64,000 nt of DNA from Nymphaea colorata (Eukaryota; Streptophyta; Magnoliopsida; Nymphaeales; Nymphaeaceae), in contig NC_045145.1 in NCBI RefSeq assembly GCF_008831285.2, positions 11,656,802 to 11,720,801 of the forward strand, read 5' to 3'. The position numbers and the translations under genes were made by a program. Under the pieces are notes generated by a model. The model made no database searches, was not told the origin of the DNA, and saw only the letters and a list, made by a program, of their open reading frames with translations. Positions 1 through 11,593 of the stretch are shown here, in pieces. How positions within the stretch are numbered: the first letter of the stretch is position 1; each line of letters opens with the position of its first letter.

Positions 1-637
1 TTTGATACTCTAACAATTTGTTCACTCGAGTCTTCTGTTGTTCTAGTAGTACAGTACGAAGTCTTTCAGAACTAGGGGGAACATACCCAGTCAAGTTACA
101 ATTTTCAATAGATGTAACTAAGTCTCTCCAATATGGACTTCTATCTACATTAAATGGTATGCAATTAGCATAAAAAATGTCGCCACTTTTAGATCTAATT
201 CTCGCCGTCCTTGTAAACTAAATGAATCCTTAATTGATTTCTGATTAACATCAATAACTTTTCTTTTTTTTGGGAGGATCCTGAATATCATCATGTAAAA
301 TTGAAGCAATGTCAATGTAACCAGATCTAGATGATGTGTTTTTCTTATTCTCAAAGGCTTTTTGTTCTTTCTTCAACTGATCCAAAGTCTCGTTAGTGAT
401 ATCTTTACATGGTTGAATTCCTTTTTGACTGATTTTTAACAGATGCGCTTTCACTCTTGTATATGATACATTGAACTCTCCCCCACAAAAAGTACACTTA
501 AAAAAAGCATTTCCACCACCTCCAGGAGGTTTCCCCATTATTTTCACATATGACCATAATGGTCGCTGTGTAATAGACGTAGCTGATCCAGAACCACAAC
601 TTGTAGGTTGAGAGACTCTTTTTCCTTTGCTCGCCAT
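1..637 (-). pseudogene. hAT transposase, N-terminal part (BED zinc finger and start of DUF659 region), frameshifted
   Basis: The frame from the ATG at 637 gives a BED-type zinc finger: the Cys pair is in CTFCGGEF and the His follows in VKAHLL. A Lys-rich linker follows, with a PKKRKV-like basic cluster that would suit nuclear import. The frame then breaks in an 8-base T run (264-271) and continues one frame over (QKSIKDSF, then VATFF). It breaks again in a 6-base A run (172-177). After that the window edge shows YANCIPF, SPYWRDLV and GYVPPSS, which are typical of plant hAT transposases with a DUF659 region. The catalytic core and dimerisation region lie outside the window. One base per run would restore the frame, so this is either a recently dead copy or a copy with homopolymer assembly errors. 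The hAT family assignment is firm; activity is unlikely. Confidence 0.85.
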
Positions 638-1290
638 ACTACATTAAACATAATAAAAAGATGCAAAAAACATATAAAGAACATAAAATTTAAGAAATAA
701 AACAATACAACAAAGTATAAACATGCAAATTTATTTCTAGGTAATGTAAAACGGTCCTCAATGAGAAGCGCAATGGAGAACAAAACTGTTACAAGCACTA
801 AGGCAAAATCCCCAAATCGGCAAAATCCCCAAATCAAACCAAAAAAAAAAATATTGCACATAGCATTGAAGAATAGGATCAAGATAGACGAATTAACCGT
901 CCAATCTTCAAACAAAAACATCCCCAAATCGGCAAGAAAAACCCAAACGAAAAAAACCCAAATGAAGCATGAAACCCTAACTTCTAATATCGAAAAGAAA
1001 AAAAAACACTTACCTGTCTTTCGCCGGCTGTCGCCGGACGCCACTGGATGTCGCCGTCGATCGCCGACCTCGTCGCCGTCGTTGTCGCCCGCCATTGCCG
1101 AACTCTACTGTCGTCGAGGGTAAAGGTTGACCGTGAAAGCGTAAAAAGAAATCGAGGGTTAAAACTTATATCTGGTTATGAAAGTGGTTCAGATCGGGTC
1201 TGACCTAGACCAATCCAAAACGTATCCTGCCATGTCCAAGTGTCGGGATCCGCATGTCGGAGTGTCGACGCCAGTACGTGACCTAGTTTG
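638..1290 (-). other. hAT 5' leader: noncoding first exon and intron
   Basis: Reading the minus strand, a GC-rich segment (about 1012-1110, rich in CGCCG) ends in ACAG|GTAAGTG, a good splice donor. An AT-rich intron follows and ends in AATGTAG just before the BED-frame ATG at 637. An ATG at 1095 opens a frame that would not join the BED frame, so I treat the exon as untranslated leader. The same leader and intron start, with the same donor, recur at about 55,795-55,985. They therefore belong to the hAT family and are not unique DNA. The outer element end is near 1,260-1,310, where copia sequence resumes. I could not define a terminal inverted repeat. Confidence 0.55.
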
Positions 1291-1309
1291 CTGTATCCGT
1301 GTGTCTTAG

Positions 1310-1930
1310 GTAGTTCATCATAATTTGGTTGTTCTTGATGTAAAATAAAAAATAGAGATTTTCCTTCAAGTATAGATAGTGGTAGTCAATTAATGACATG
1401 AACAACAATATGGAAGGCTTCAGTCCATAAATTCATGGGCACATTTGTGTCATGCAGCATACTTAGTGCACTTTCAATTATGTGTCTATGCTTTCTTTCA
1501 GCAACACCATTCTGTTGTGATATGTGTGGACAAAAAATCTGTCAACTGAGCCCATGATTTAGTAAATACTCAATAAATTCATTTGAGATGAACTCACCTT
1601 CACCATCACATTGGAAATGCACAATATTACTAAAGTATTTGTTTTGGACCAAGGCATGAAATTGAGTAAACAAGTGGAAAACCTCTGATTTGCTTTTCAT
1701 GAAATGGATCTATGTGTAACGTGAATAAGAATCAACAAAACAACATAATATTTGCTCTCAGAAGAAGAAGAAATAGGAGCAGGACCCCAAACATCAGAAT
1801 ATATAGTACCAAATAACTTCGAAGCTCACTTATTTATTGATTGAAAAGGAAGAACATGACTATTACAAATATGATAGCTTGAGCACATGCTAAACCCATT
1901 AACTGAACTTAGACTGGACTTATGTATATC
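1310..1930 (-). pseudogene. Ty1-copia integrase fragment (degenerate)
   Basis: Translated minus-strand pieces in shifting frames give a GAG-pre-integrase tail (CSSYHICNSHVLPF), an integrase stretch (YSDVWGPAPISSS), and the conserved QQNGVAERKHR block that carries the catalytic Glu of the copia integrase. Several stops and frameshifts interrupt it. It joins directly to LTR sequence at about 1,931-1,945, so gag and protease have been deleted. The low-coordinate side ends at the hAT leader near 1.3 kb. Confidence 0.8.
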
Positions 1931-1942
1931 ACCAAACCACCA

Positions 1943-2174
1943 GATGAGGTCTTAAGGAGGTGCGAGAAAATGAGAAGAGGAACAAGCTGCTCGAGAAAAG
2001 AAAGAGAGAAGAAAGAGGGCCGTGGACCTGCCCCTTGTCATTACTATATACTAATTTGTGTTACAAGTAAATACACAAAGCAACAATAAACATTACAAGT
2101 ATGCCACCGCCCATTATGTGTGGCCTGTGGTGAAGATGGGTTGGGACTGACTTGACCCGAACCATATCTTAACA
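1943..2174 (-). repeat. copia LTR, same family as 61,966-62,215
   Basis: On the minus strand this begins TGTTAAGATATGG. It shares with the LTR at 61,966 the blocks GGGCRGTGGCATACTTGTAA, TTAGTATATARTGRTAAC and the terminal TGGTGGTTTGGT context. It is the 5' LTR of the deleted copia relic at 1,310-1,930. The primer-binding site expected after it is missing, because the sequence jumps into integrase. Confidence 0.7.
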
Positions 2175-3459
2175 CTAATATGCTGTAAGATTCTGAATGA
2201 AGCAATTATTGTTTAATATTATACAGAACCATAAGTATACTTAAATAGTGTTGGTGGAGGTAAGCATTACGGAAAATTGAAAGTTTTCATATTATAGTGC
2301 TTAAATGAATGTCTGGTATTAAATTTATGACAACTTGTTGTGGTTGTCTTTTATATTTTCAATAGCTATATAACCTCTGTTTTGGATTTTGCAGTTATTT
2401 TTCTGTTGATCAACTAACTTATTATGCATTTACTATTATTTTCTCAATAAATTTTAATCGGTACTAGTGGTTTTGATAGACATATAACAGATGCACAGAA
2501 GGATGCTCTAAAATGTTCATGTACTTCATTTAGATGTTAAACTGGATCAAGTAATTGTAGAGGAGCACAACCGAGAGATGAACAACCAAATCCTAGCATC
2601 CTTAGACATGACCATAGGCATACTTTGAGGGATTGTAGAAATCATAGCAACAGCATTTCTTGCATGGGTTATTTTGGTTGCTCTTTTAAAATGAAATATT
2701 AACAGTTATGTGAGTTTATAAAATTCGGTATCCCTAAGTATGAGTTAGCACTTGTGTGCACTTACTTCAATTTCACATTATGTCAGACTATGGAGATTAC
2801 CATAATGTACTAGAGAGTTCTGAACTTTAGGCAGGTGAGATCCTCAAATTACCGGGCTTTCCTCGGCAGAGCATTACTTTGGTTTTTCATTGCTTTTCTG
2901 GCTTTGTTTTATCCACAGGCTTGGATATTTAGAAGGGCCTTTTCTCTTTTTCTGTCTAGTGTTCAGTTTATTCACAGGCTGTTCTTTAGTTTAGCTTGTG
3001 GACAGTTAGTTTCTCTTTGATGTTTTCTGATTCTTCTGCAGAAACCATAGTGACCTAAAAGATGTCACTTCTGTTGTCAAATGTCAACGAGTGTTTTATA
3101 TATATGTTGTATGAACTTCACAGATTTTATTGAACCTGGTACAGATAGTTTTATGTTTTTGAGTACAAGCCTTTCACTTATCTTGACGTCAGGCAGCTTT
3201 AATAAATTTTAAGATAGCCATGATGTATTACCCAAAAGAGTTGGTGACGTTGATGTTCCAGGCATCCTGCAGAAATTTTTGGTATGTTCTGGTTATGATA
3301 ATTACCTGTAAAATCTAGAACAGCTGTTGCATGGTTTTGCTTATAATAGTTCACTGGTTTCTTTTTCTTGTTTTCTACTGCAGCTTATCCAACAAATAGG
3401 TACTTTTTGGCATGAATCAAGAGCCTAATTTGAACCTATCCTCAATTGACAATCTTCAG
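2175..3459. other. anonymous AT-rich DNA upstream of the ARIADNE relic
   Basis: No convincing coding potential was seen. A 61-codon ORF at 2,835-3,020 (plus) is Phe/Leu-rich and resembles chance translation of T-rich DNA. The stretch could be intron or upstream sequence of the ARIADNE pseudogene, but no earlier exon (RING or IBR cysteines) was recognised. Confidence 0.4.
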
Positions 3460-4555
3460 TATGATAAGGCTGAAAAAAGACGAGAAACGGCAAAAAATTC
3501 ATTGGAGCGGTATACTCATTATTATGCGCAAAGGGCCACCAATTACTGGTGTTCTTGGGAGCTTATTAGATAACAATTTACTGAAACAATCTGATGCTTC
3601 TTCCAGTCTAAATTGAAGTAGAATATACACACGGTTGATCTCCCTATAATTTTCATGTATTGCACCTCATTGTGAAATAGTTTTTCTTTTTTTCTAATAT
3701 TTTCCATATTGCTTAATTGTTTCTTCTGATATAAGAAATTGTTGTACATGGTTCTCAAATTTTGTTGTTTTTGTTGCAGCCAATGGCAAAGGCTCTTTCA
3801 GATCTGCATCCATTGCAAACTATTCATGTAAGCGGTAATCTGTAAACTACTTGCAACACATTTTGTTCTTTGATAAGCAAAGTGACATTAAAGTACTTGA
3901 GAATGGAATTGTTATGACATAAGCTGTGTCATTAGCATCAGAATACTTACATCTTCTTATATCATGTGAAGGATTGTCCATAGCTCTCCTTTCTCTATTT
4001 TAGTATTGTTGCATAGTTGTTTTTTTTAATTATCTGAATCCTTTTAAGACCTTTCATGATTTTATCAAATTACAGTTCCATTTGACTGGAAGTGTAAGCC
4101 AGCATCTCAGTTAAAATTCATAACTGATGCTTGGTTACAGGTTAGGTAATCTTCTTGCTTGCCCCAACTTGGTCTTTTCTCTCAAGTGTTTATTACTGTC
4201 CTTTGTTGTGAGACGTTTTCTGTATCTGATATTGTTACAGATTGTTGAGCGCAGGCGAGTACTGAAGTGGGCATATGCTTATGGCTATTACCTGCTTGAC
4301 AGTGAACTTGCAAAGAAGCAATTCTTTTAGTTTTTACAGGGTATTGTCATCTTCCTGTTACTACTGTAAGCACTTCTTCCTCTCCATCTTCACATCAATC
4401 TTGACATGCACATTTTCTTTACTGTAGGGGAGGCTGAGTTTGGGTTGGAGTGACTACATCAATGTGCTGAAAAAGGAATTGTTCACTTTCCTAGAGGGTG
4501 AGGGTCCATCTAAGGAGTTTAACTATTTCAGGACCAAGCTAGCAGGCTCAACCAG
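3460..4555 (+). pseudogene. ARIADNE-type RBR E3 ubiquitin ligase, C-terminal exons, with introns
   Basis: Five exon-like blocks read in order as the Ariadne-domain part of plant ARI7/ARI8-like ligases. 3460-3548: YDKAEKRRETAKNSLERYTH. 3780-3827: MAKALSDLHPLQ. 4076-4140: SQLKFITDAWLQ. 4241-4340: IVERRRVLKWAYAYGYYL. 4438-4555: GEAEFGLE and, one frame over, EGPSKEFNYFRTKLAG. The blocks have AG acceptors and GT donors at the expected places, so this is a genomic duplicate and not a retrocopy. Defects: an in-frame TAG near the end of block 4, a TGA in block 5, and an extra A that shifts the frame at about 4,483-4,487. The RING1, IBR and RING2 cysteine modules are absent upstream. Ariadne ligases transfer ubiquitin through a RING-HECT hybrid mechanism; this relic cannot. 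Confidence 0.8.
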
Positions 4556-5634
4556 GTAGATGTTAGCACGACAGGTTTGTTGCGAAAGTCATTGTTTTGC
4601 TATTGAAGTCTCTTTTTTTTTTTATATGTTGGATTGTGATAGTCAGGTTGATACTCCATGCCAAAGTCATTGTTTTGCTGTTGAAGTCTCAACTTTTTCT
4701 TGTTTTTATATGTTGGATTGCAACAGGTTTGCGATTGTCAGTTCAAGGCCTTGACTGGTGGGGGCAGGTAGCTTTAGTGGTGACGAATTGTTGTGAAATG
4801 TAATTTGTTCATGTATAAATTTGTGTAATTAATACTGCAATTTGAAATGAAGAAAAATTTTATTGATATTATTTGAAAATAATATATATGCGCTGGTAAT
4901 GTTGCGATAGGAATATATTTGTATGTAGATGGTTATTTTAAGAAAAGAATTTAGCCGGCATTTATAAAATGTCGGCAATAGAAGGCCTTTCTCGCGGCCC
5001 TGCACTGTCCCAACACTCGCATGGACAGTAATTGATGTAATCCTTTCATTCCGTCTCCTGGACTCTTTGTATATACGAAATGGGAGAGTAAACCCAACGG
5101 ATTCTATCATAGTTGGTTTTTACAGTTGAATGATTGCAACTATAGTGCTGGTAATTGCTTTGTTAAGGATTAATTGCAACTATTGCACTTTGTCTGCCAT
5201 GTTGCTTAAATCGATAAGTAGAAAATGTTAATGTTTTAGTGTGAAACTGTGAACTTCAATATTTTGGGCATTCGAGGATATGTATAGGCAGCTATAGGGC
5301 ATGACGTGACAACAACATGCAACTAAGTAAAGGTTTCAGTTGATATGCTTGTTCCGATTTCTTTGGTTGTTCATTGTTACATGTTTTCATCATTCTTTCA
5401 AAACCATAATTTGTCTTTATTTTGTTGGCTTTGAAAGATTTTTGTTTTGAAAGCTTGTCATTTTGTTATGTATTATGTTGTTGAAGTTATATTATGCCAA
5501 CTTAATGATCACTTCTTTTATGTATACACTTCTTCTTATGCTCCAATTGTTACTCATTTGAATATATAGGTTGCAAATCGTGGAACCAAGTTGCAGCTCC
5601 ATAGGTTCTAATCTGGCAAGGAAGCTAAATTTCT
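4556..5634. other. anonymous DNA, possible tail of the ARIADNE relic
   Basis: At 4,577-4,700 a short segment is duplicated: AAAGTCATTGTTTTGCT is followed by GTTGAAGTCTC-like text twice, about 85 bp apart. Around 4,735-4,765 a weak resemblance to the end of ARI proteins is possible. The rest to 5.6 kb is AT-rich, with no recognised gene. Confidence 0.35.
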
Positions 5635-7130
5635 GTGAAACGTCAGACAGAAATGAGAATGAAAATGATATGTTGTTTATTGTGCATGAGGATGAGGAGT
5701 GAGGACATTGTGGATGAAGATGTGTTGAAAGACAATGATGCATTAAAATGTGCAAATAACAAACTTTGTGAAGAACCTACAAGTTCAAAACAAACAACTA
5801 ATTCCAAATGTAGAAACCGAATACATACGAATGGAATTTGACAACGATGATATAACATATGAATTTTACAATGAATATGCTAAGCGGGGAGGTTTTGATA
5901 CACGTATACACGACAGTAAAAAAAAAAATGAGGTCTTCTATATTGGAAGCAATTTAATTGCAAGAGATATGATTACAAAAAGAAAAAGTTGGGCATGACA
6001 AAAGAATATGCGAGTGTAAAATGTGGTTGCAAGTCATGGATGTCTTCCAATTTGTGCAAGAGAAAAAAACTAGCATCTGCACACGATCGTTATTTGCACT
6101 CACCATCAAAGATGCACTTCCACAAGTCATAAAAAAAGGTGAACACCCATCAGAAGAATGTTCTAAATATAATGATTGAATATGGGGTGACGCCATCAAA
6201 GGTTATAGATGTGCTTGCACATGAGGCTGGGGGCTTAGAACACATAGGATTCACCAAAGATCAGTTGTACGAACATCTAAGGAAAATGACAAGCACTTAT
6301 CTTGGTAAGACTGTCAGAATATGTTACATTATTTCAAGAAAATGACTGAATGAAAATTCTATTTTCTTTTTTGTCATCCAAGCTGATGAGATTGGAATTT
6401 AAAGGAACTGTTTTTGGGTAGATGCAACAGTTCGCAAAGATTATTATTATTATTTTGGGGATGTAGTGACCTTCGACACCACATATAAGAAAAACAAATA
6501 TCCCGTCGTTCGCTCCATTCGTAGGTGTAAATTATCATGGGCAGAACATTAATTTTGGTTGTGCATTGCTAGCTGATGAGAAAACAGAAACATTTAAATG
6601 GCTCTTTCAACAGTGGTTATATGCAGTGGGTGATAAGCCTCCTATTTCAATTTTGATCGATCAAGATCTTGCAATGAGGGTTGCGATGAAGAAAATATTT
6701 TCAGGTACAATGCATAGGTATTGCAACTAGCATATATTACAAAAAGTGCCAACATATATTGGCGACTTATATAAATATAATCGTCCATTCAAACGATTGT
6801 GGGATACATGGTTTTTGAAGTCTGAATCAATTGAAGAATTTGAAAATATAGATGGAAGGAGATAATGCGCTTATTTTCTAAGTTGGAAAGTGTTGATTGG
6901 GCTATGAATTTGTGGAAGGACAGAGCTACATGGGCTAAGCCCTACTCAAGTGATGTTTTCATGGCAGGAATGTCTACAACCCAACGATGTGAAGAACTAC
7001 TTTAGGAATTGGGTGAATGAATATACAGTTTTAAGTGAATTTGTTATGCCATTGGTAAACATTGGTACCATGCAAAAGAGTTAGATTTCAAAATAAACAA
7101 TATACATATAACATGTAAAGTTTACAAAAA
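5635..7130 (+). pseudogene. FAR1/FHY3-like (MULE transposase-derived) pseudogene
   Basis: Domains appear in order, but in several frames. About 5,835-6,000 is a FAR1 DNA-binding domain start (MEFDNDDITYEFYNEYAKRG). About 6,100-6,340 is the HNHP-type tail and linker (TPSKVIDVLAHEAGGLEHIG). About 6,400-6,760 is the MULE transposase core (FWVDATVRKDYYYYFGDVVT, then an ILIDQD-type motif and a YCLWH-like region). About 6,760-7,080 is the following helical part (AGMSTTQR, YFRNWVNEYT). Stops and frameshifts are frequent. FAR1-family proteins are transcription factors domesticated from Mutator-like transposases. Without terminal inverted repeats I cannot tell a dead MULE from a dead host FAR1 paralogue. 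Confidence 0.8.
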
Positions 7131-8809
7131 AGGATTTGAGGGTCTTACATATAGAGATATTAGGTTACATGCCTCACTTATTTAAATTGAAATTGATATT
7201 TAAAATATTTAAACCTTTTGTGCACTCAGTTATTTTTTCATCATGTCTCCGTGCATGGGTTCCTGCCCCATCGTGTACACATAATTCTTTTCATGCATCC
7301 TCCAATTGTTTAAGTAAGCATTGGAGGTTGTCTTCCTTCAACACATACAAATCATCAAATTTATGACACCACCGACAAAAATGACAAAATTTTGTCATTC
7401 CCTACGAAAAAAAAAGCACTTTCAGTGAAAATTATTTATGCAATTTCATATAAAACAAATTCAAATAACATTACTTACATAGTTTTTGCACCCATAAAAA
7501 AGTCTTCTTGCATTTGAAGCATGTCTTACTATACAGATTGGTGAAATTGTAGAGAAATTGATCCACAGTTACATCGATAGCCCCAGTTACTAAAGGTGTC
7601 TGCCGTTGCACCTACCAGTTACATCAACACTGCTGATTTTAGAATTCAATGCCTAACTTTAAACCCCAGTCTCGAACATGCTTAGGATCCCACCTCTAGA
7701 TGCTTAGTTATCTTGGATTACAAAAGTAAACCTTACTCAACCAACAAACTGTTTCTCCGAAAACCCTGTAACCCTAGATGCTCTTACCCGAAGGCATGAA
7801 CTCTAAAATGAGCAGATTGGAGAACGCCTAAAGCGAAGCGATCAGGCACAATCTAAACATGCAGATCGCCTAAAGGGCCTCAACTTCCGCAAAGAAAAAG
7901 AACAAGAATCTTCTGAATAGAAGGAGCGATAGAGTTACAAACTATATAATCAACAGATAAAGTTACATGGACAACATAGAGATCAATCGGAGTTGATAAA
8001 TACCTGTTTGTGAGGTAGACGCCTTCATGGCAGCCACAAATTATACGAGAACCCCATTCTGGTTAAAAAAGAAAAAAAAAGGCTTTATATGACCACAGCA
8101 AAAAGGAAGAACAGAGGGAGGGGAGCGAGCAAAATGGGATTCACCTAATGCAGTTCTTGAGTGAGGCTGAGCAGGGGAGCACCTATAGCGTGATGGTCGG
8201 GCGATGCTTACGGCAATAGAGAATGGGGGTTCAAGGGACAGAGAGGCGAGGATGGGCAGAATGGAACGTCTACGGCAACAGCGCGCGTGAGCTTGCGATG
8301 AGCGGCGGGATGGGTTTTTCTCAGGCAACAGCAAGCGTGACCGATAGGCGTGAGCGACACTCGAGCGTGAGCAGTGGTGAGAAAATGCAGCGAAGGAGAA
8401 AGGGGAGGGACTCGCCAGACAGTGAATCGACGGTGACTCGCAGAAGGATGGCTACTTCAAGCGACGACGATCGCGAGCAGGCAAGGAGAGGAGGCAAGAA
8501 AATGGAGCATCAGAGAGAGGGGAGGGACTTTCTAGACAGTGAATCGATGAGTGACGGCATGTGTCTTTCAGGCGACGGCGAGATTGAGCAGGCAAGGACA
8601 ACGGAGAGCTCTCAAGCGTAAGAGAGAGGGGAGCAACTCAAGGAGATCAGAGTCGAAGACCCTCAACCGGTCGGACTTCAAAGGTTTTCACCCCGTCTCG
8701 CGCGTTAAACTGACCAAACTCAGCATCTTGGCCGCTGGATTTGGCAAGAGATCGACGGTCGACAAGAAATGATCATGTCGAGCTGATTTACGGTCGAGTT
8801 AAATCGACC

Positions 8810-8814
<5 letters not shown>
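7131..8814. other. anonymous region with a GC-richer, internally repetitive segment
   Basis: 7.13-8.0 kb shows nothing recognisable. 8.1-8.65 kb is purine-rich and contains an imperfect direct repeat of about 115 bp: AGGGGAGGGACT...AGACAGTGAATCGA near 8,398 and again near 8,519. The 132-codon plus ORF over it (8,223-8,621) has low complexity and no recognisable domain. I do not call it a gene. Confidence 0.4.

Positions 8815-8854
<40 letters not shown>
8815..8854. repeat. (TA)n microsatellite
   Basis: About 20 uninterrupted TA units directly follow a GTCGAG/ATCGAC-rich stretch. This is a simple repeat with no coding value. Confidence 0.95.
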
Positions 8855-8859
<5 letters not shown>

Positions 8860-9119
8860 CAACTATAAGCTTGTTTCTCAGCTTAATTTTTTTTTGCTGC
8901 ACATAAAAAAACGAAGGAGAGAGAGAAGAAAAGATAAAAAATAAAATATTTTAAACATGTATAAGAAAAGGTGTAGTTGGAGTGTGTGTCAAAAAAGCGA
9001 AACATATGTTAATAATTTCATATATTTGATTGTTTAAATATGTAGTGCCTCTTAAAACAATAAAGTTATTGCGGTGGGGGCTAAAGCGGCACCCGCATTT
9101 GCAGTCTTTGCGACATAAA

Positions 9120-9270
9120 TAAATGAACAGCTGCACAAAGGAAGAGCTGGACTTTTACACTTTTAAACATCGCTTTCATCATGGGACACTATGGTTTATA
9201 TATGTTATATGTTTTGTCGGTTTTGATGACTCATTTTATCGACACAAGATAATAATCAAACACAACCCAA
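9120..9270 (-). repeat. copia 3' LTR fragment, block A
   Basis: The segment matches the block B LTR at about 51,170-51,378: AATGAACAGCTGCA, then CATCATGGGACACTATGG, then TTTATATAT. Its minus-strand start reads TTGGGTTGTG at 9,270. The B copy starts TGTTGGGTTGTG. The fragment is internally deleted relative to B. Confidence 0.7.
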
Positions 9271-10450
9271 TTATTTTCACAAATCCTGATCAATATAAGT
9301 AGGCAAATACTTTATAAATGGATTGGCTTGGAGATCCATTCTACGGTTTTAAGTTATTGTTTTACATTCCTCAAACAACAAAATAAAGAAAATGTGTAAA
9401 ATGAATAAAGTTTAGAATCAACAAATAATATGTGATCACTTATTACATATGGTGTATTTATATCGAATTAAATGAAAACATCCTTGTTACATGATCAGAA
9501 TATGATCTAGATGTCAGCACTTTTAGATCTGCCACCATATCTTTAGTATTGATGTACTGAATCCATGATTTTTTTGTCATTTTTTTTACAAAAAAGTACA
9601 TTAATTTCATATACTTACATAAAGTTGTACTTTTGTTGTTATTAGAGAAAGGCACCATGCTTCATTGTCACAATAAAATTTTAAGTGGACTTTCAATAGA
9701 TTTCATTACCATGAAATGCGAATGAGATTCTTTATATATATTGCTTGCGATATGGTCTATATAATTCTATTTCCATTGTATGAGGATCAATAATAGTTTT
9801 CTTCTTGCTATTCATGAAATGGCACCTCCACCTCCAGCTAAAAGGAACATGCCTCATAGTAGATTTCCTGCTATCGAGACATCCTCCTAAGTCAGCATCT
9901 AAGAAGTTAACTGCTTAAGGTGCTCCATCTTGCTATGACAACATGTAGTTTTTGTGTCTTGCAAATATTGCACGACTCTCTTTGTAGCCTTGCAATGTGT
10001 CACACTTAGGTTAGATTGAAATTTCTCAAGCACTCCAACAACAAAGGAAATATTAGGCTTGGTGCAAGTCTGTGCGTACTGTAAATTATCAACAGTTGAT
10101 GCATATGTAATGTTACTGTTTTATACTTTCTCATGTGGAAAATCATTTGGGCTCAGTTTAGGTAGCTATAAGAACTGAAGTGATAGAGCAATTCTCCATC
10201 CTATATCTCTTAAGCACTTTATTGATGTATGCAATTTAAGAAAAATTTAAAACTCTTTTACTCATGTTCTGACAGATCACCCATATCCTTTATTTCAAAA
10301 TGGGATGCAAAAAATTGTTTAGTTTCTGTACAAGCTTAATAAGTAGTTTATGTATTTAAACAAGCCTTCCAACAATAGTATATCAAGTTTTTCAAAGTCA
10401 TTGTGACTTTTGGGTTTATAAAAAATATCATTGATCCATGTATATATCTT
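9271..10450 (-). pseudogene. Ty1-copia reverse transcriptase/RNase H remnant, block A
   Basis: Minus-strand translation in broken frames gives copia RNase H pieces (DLGGCLDSRKST-like at about 9,870-9,900; KDMVADLKVL-like at about 9,520-9,560). Further along are reverse transcriptase pieces (FFASHFEIKDMG-like at about 10,290-10,320). Numerous stops are present. Integrase, protease and gag are missing, because copia homology stops at about 10,450. The B copy stops at the same point, at about 56,950. Confidence 0.75.
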
Positions 10451-11088
10451 TAAGAACAGAAGTGTGTGTGTATATATATATATATATAATGTGGGTGCAA
10501 ATCTCCATATAGGTGCAAAGCACTTTCAAAATACCCGTCCATGTACCATGTGACATAGACCACAATGGATTCTTAGAACTCCATAAAATATATTACATAG
10601 GCTTCTTAGATCTTGAGATCTGAACGTATGCACCTTTGGTCTTCCAAAAATTTCATCCTTTTTCTTTTGACAAACTTAATTGTATTTATGGTTTAAATGT
10701 CTAAAAAATCTAGGGATCAACATATGATATAGTATTTAGTTTATAAATGGAATTTATAAAAAAAAATAGATCATTGTTTTAAATTTGAACTTATAAATCA
10801 CACAATTAAACATAATATACTAATTGATAGGTTTTTGAACATAGAAGACTACATTTGTATGGCTAGTTGCTGCATCACAAGTTCTAATTTTTGATGCATT
10901 AGATGTCATGAAGTGCATATTTTCATAGAACAATGTTCATAATTATATATAGATAGACAGGTACAGAGAAAGAAAGAGAGGGAGAGAGAAAGAGAATGTT
11001 AGTTTGTCATTCAGGTGCTGGATGCTATTGTGCGTGTATAGAGAGAAAGAGAGAGCCGGAATGTTAGTTTATCATACAGGTGTTGGAT

Positions 11089-11121
<33 letters not shown>

Positions 11122-11257
11122 GAGAGAGAGAGGATTTGAAGGGCCAAACTTTAGCCATGGCAACCCCCTCCTCATTGGTTGTTGGATGTGAAAATATGGA
11201 ATGACACTATGATGCCCCATTTCTCTCTCCCTCCCCCCTTTTCCTACCTACCCCTAC
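10451..11257. other. extra sequence in block A: AT-rich DNA with GA/TG/TA simple repeats
   Basis: Block B has no counterpart. It contains (TG)n(TA)n at about 10,463-10,488, (GA)n at 10,970-11,000 and 11,040-11,055, and (GT)n(AT)n(AG)n at 11,092-11,130. The motif ATGTTAGTTT(A/G)TCAT followed by CAGGTGYTGGAT occurs twice, about 62 bp apart. No gene was seen. Confidence 0.5.
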
Positions 11258-11593
11258 GCCTGGGCATCGGGCTGGGCCGCCCCGTCTCCCCCACTCCCTC
11301 TCCCTCCTCTCCCCTCTCCCTCCCCTTCCCCCTCTCCCTCTCCCTCTCTACTCCTGCTCCCCCTCTCCCTCCTCCTCCTCCTCCTCTGTCTCTCTCGCCG
11401 CTCCCTCTCCTCCTCCGTCTCCCTCCCCCCCCCCTCCCGTCCTCCGTCTCCCTCCCCCTCCGCCTCCCCCTCCATCGGAGCGCGACGGGAGGGTGGGGGA
11501 AAGGGGCCAGGGGTCGGGAGGGCTGGGCGAGCCGGGCCGAGACCCGGACTGAGCGGCCCGACGGGCCAGATCGGGCCGGCCCGATGCCCAGGC
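11258..11593. mobile_element. hAT-like MITE with GCCTGGGCATCGGGC termini and CT-rich interior
   Basis: A 15-bp sequence GCCTGGGCATCGGGC (11,258-11,272) is exactly mirrored as its reverse complement at 11,579-11,593, giving a 336-bp element. Termini of the type TGGGCATCGGGCCGGGC are common in plant hAT MITEs. The 8-bp flanks (ACCCCTAC and CTACCTAC) match at five of eight positions, compatible with an eroded 8-bp target duplication. The left interior is a long CT-rich tract (about 11,286-11,475). The right interior is GGGCC-rich. Translated ORFs over it are low-complexity artefacts. Confidence 0.6.

Noticed and set aside
544-1095. 183-codon minus ORF with hydrophobic Phe-rich stretches
   Set aside because: It reads through an AT-rich intron after a consensus GTAAGT donor. 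The hydrophobic region is translated poly-T.
8041-8772. Overlapping ORFs on both strands (97, 132 and 73 codons)
   Set aside because: Purine-rich, internally repeated DNA with no domain. The repeat explains the open frames.
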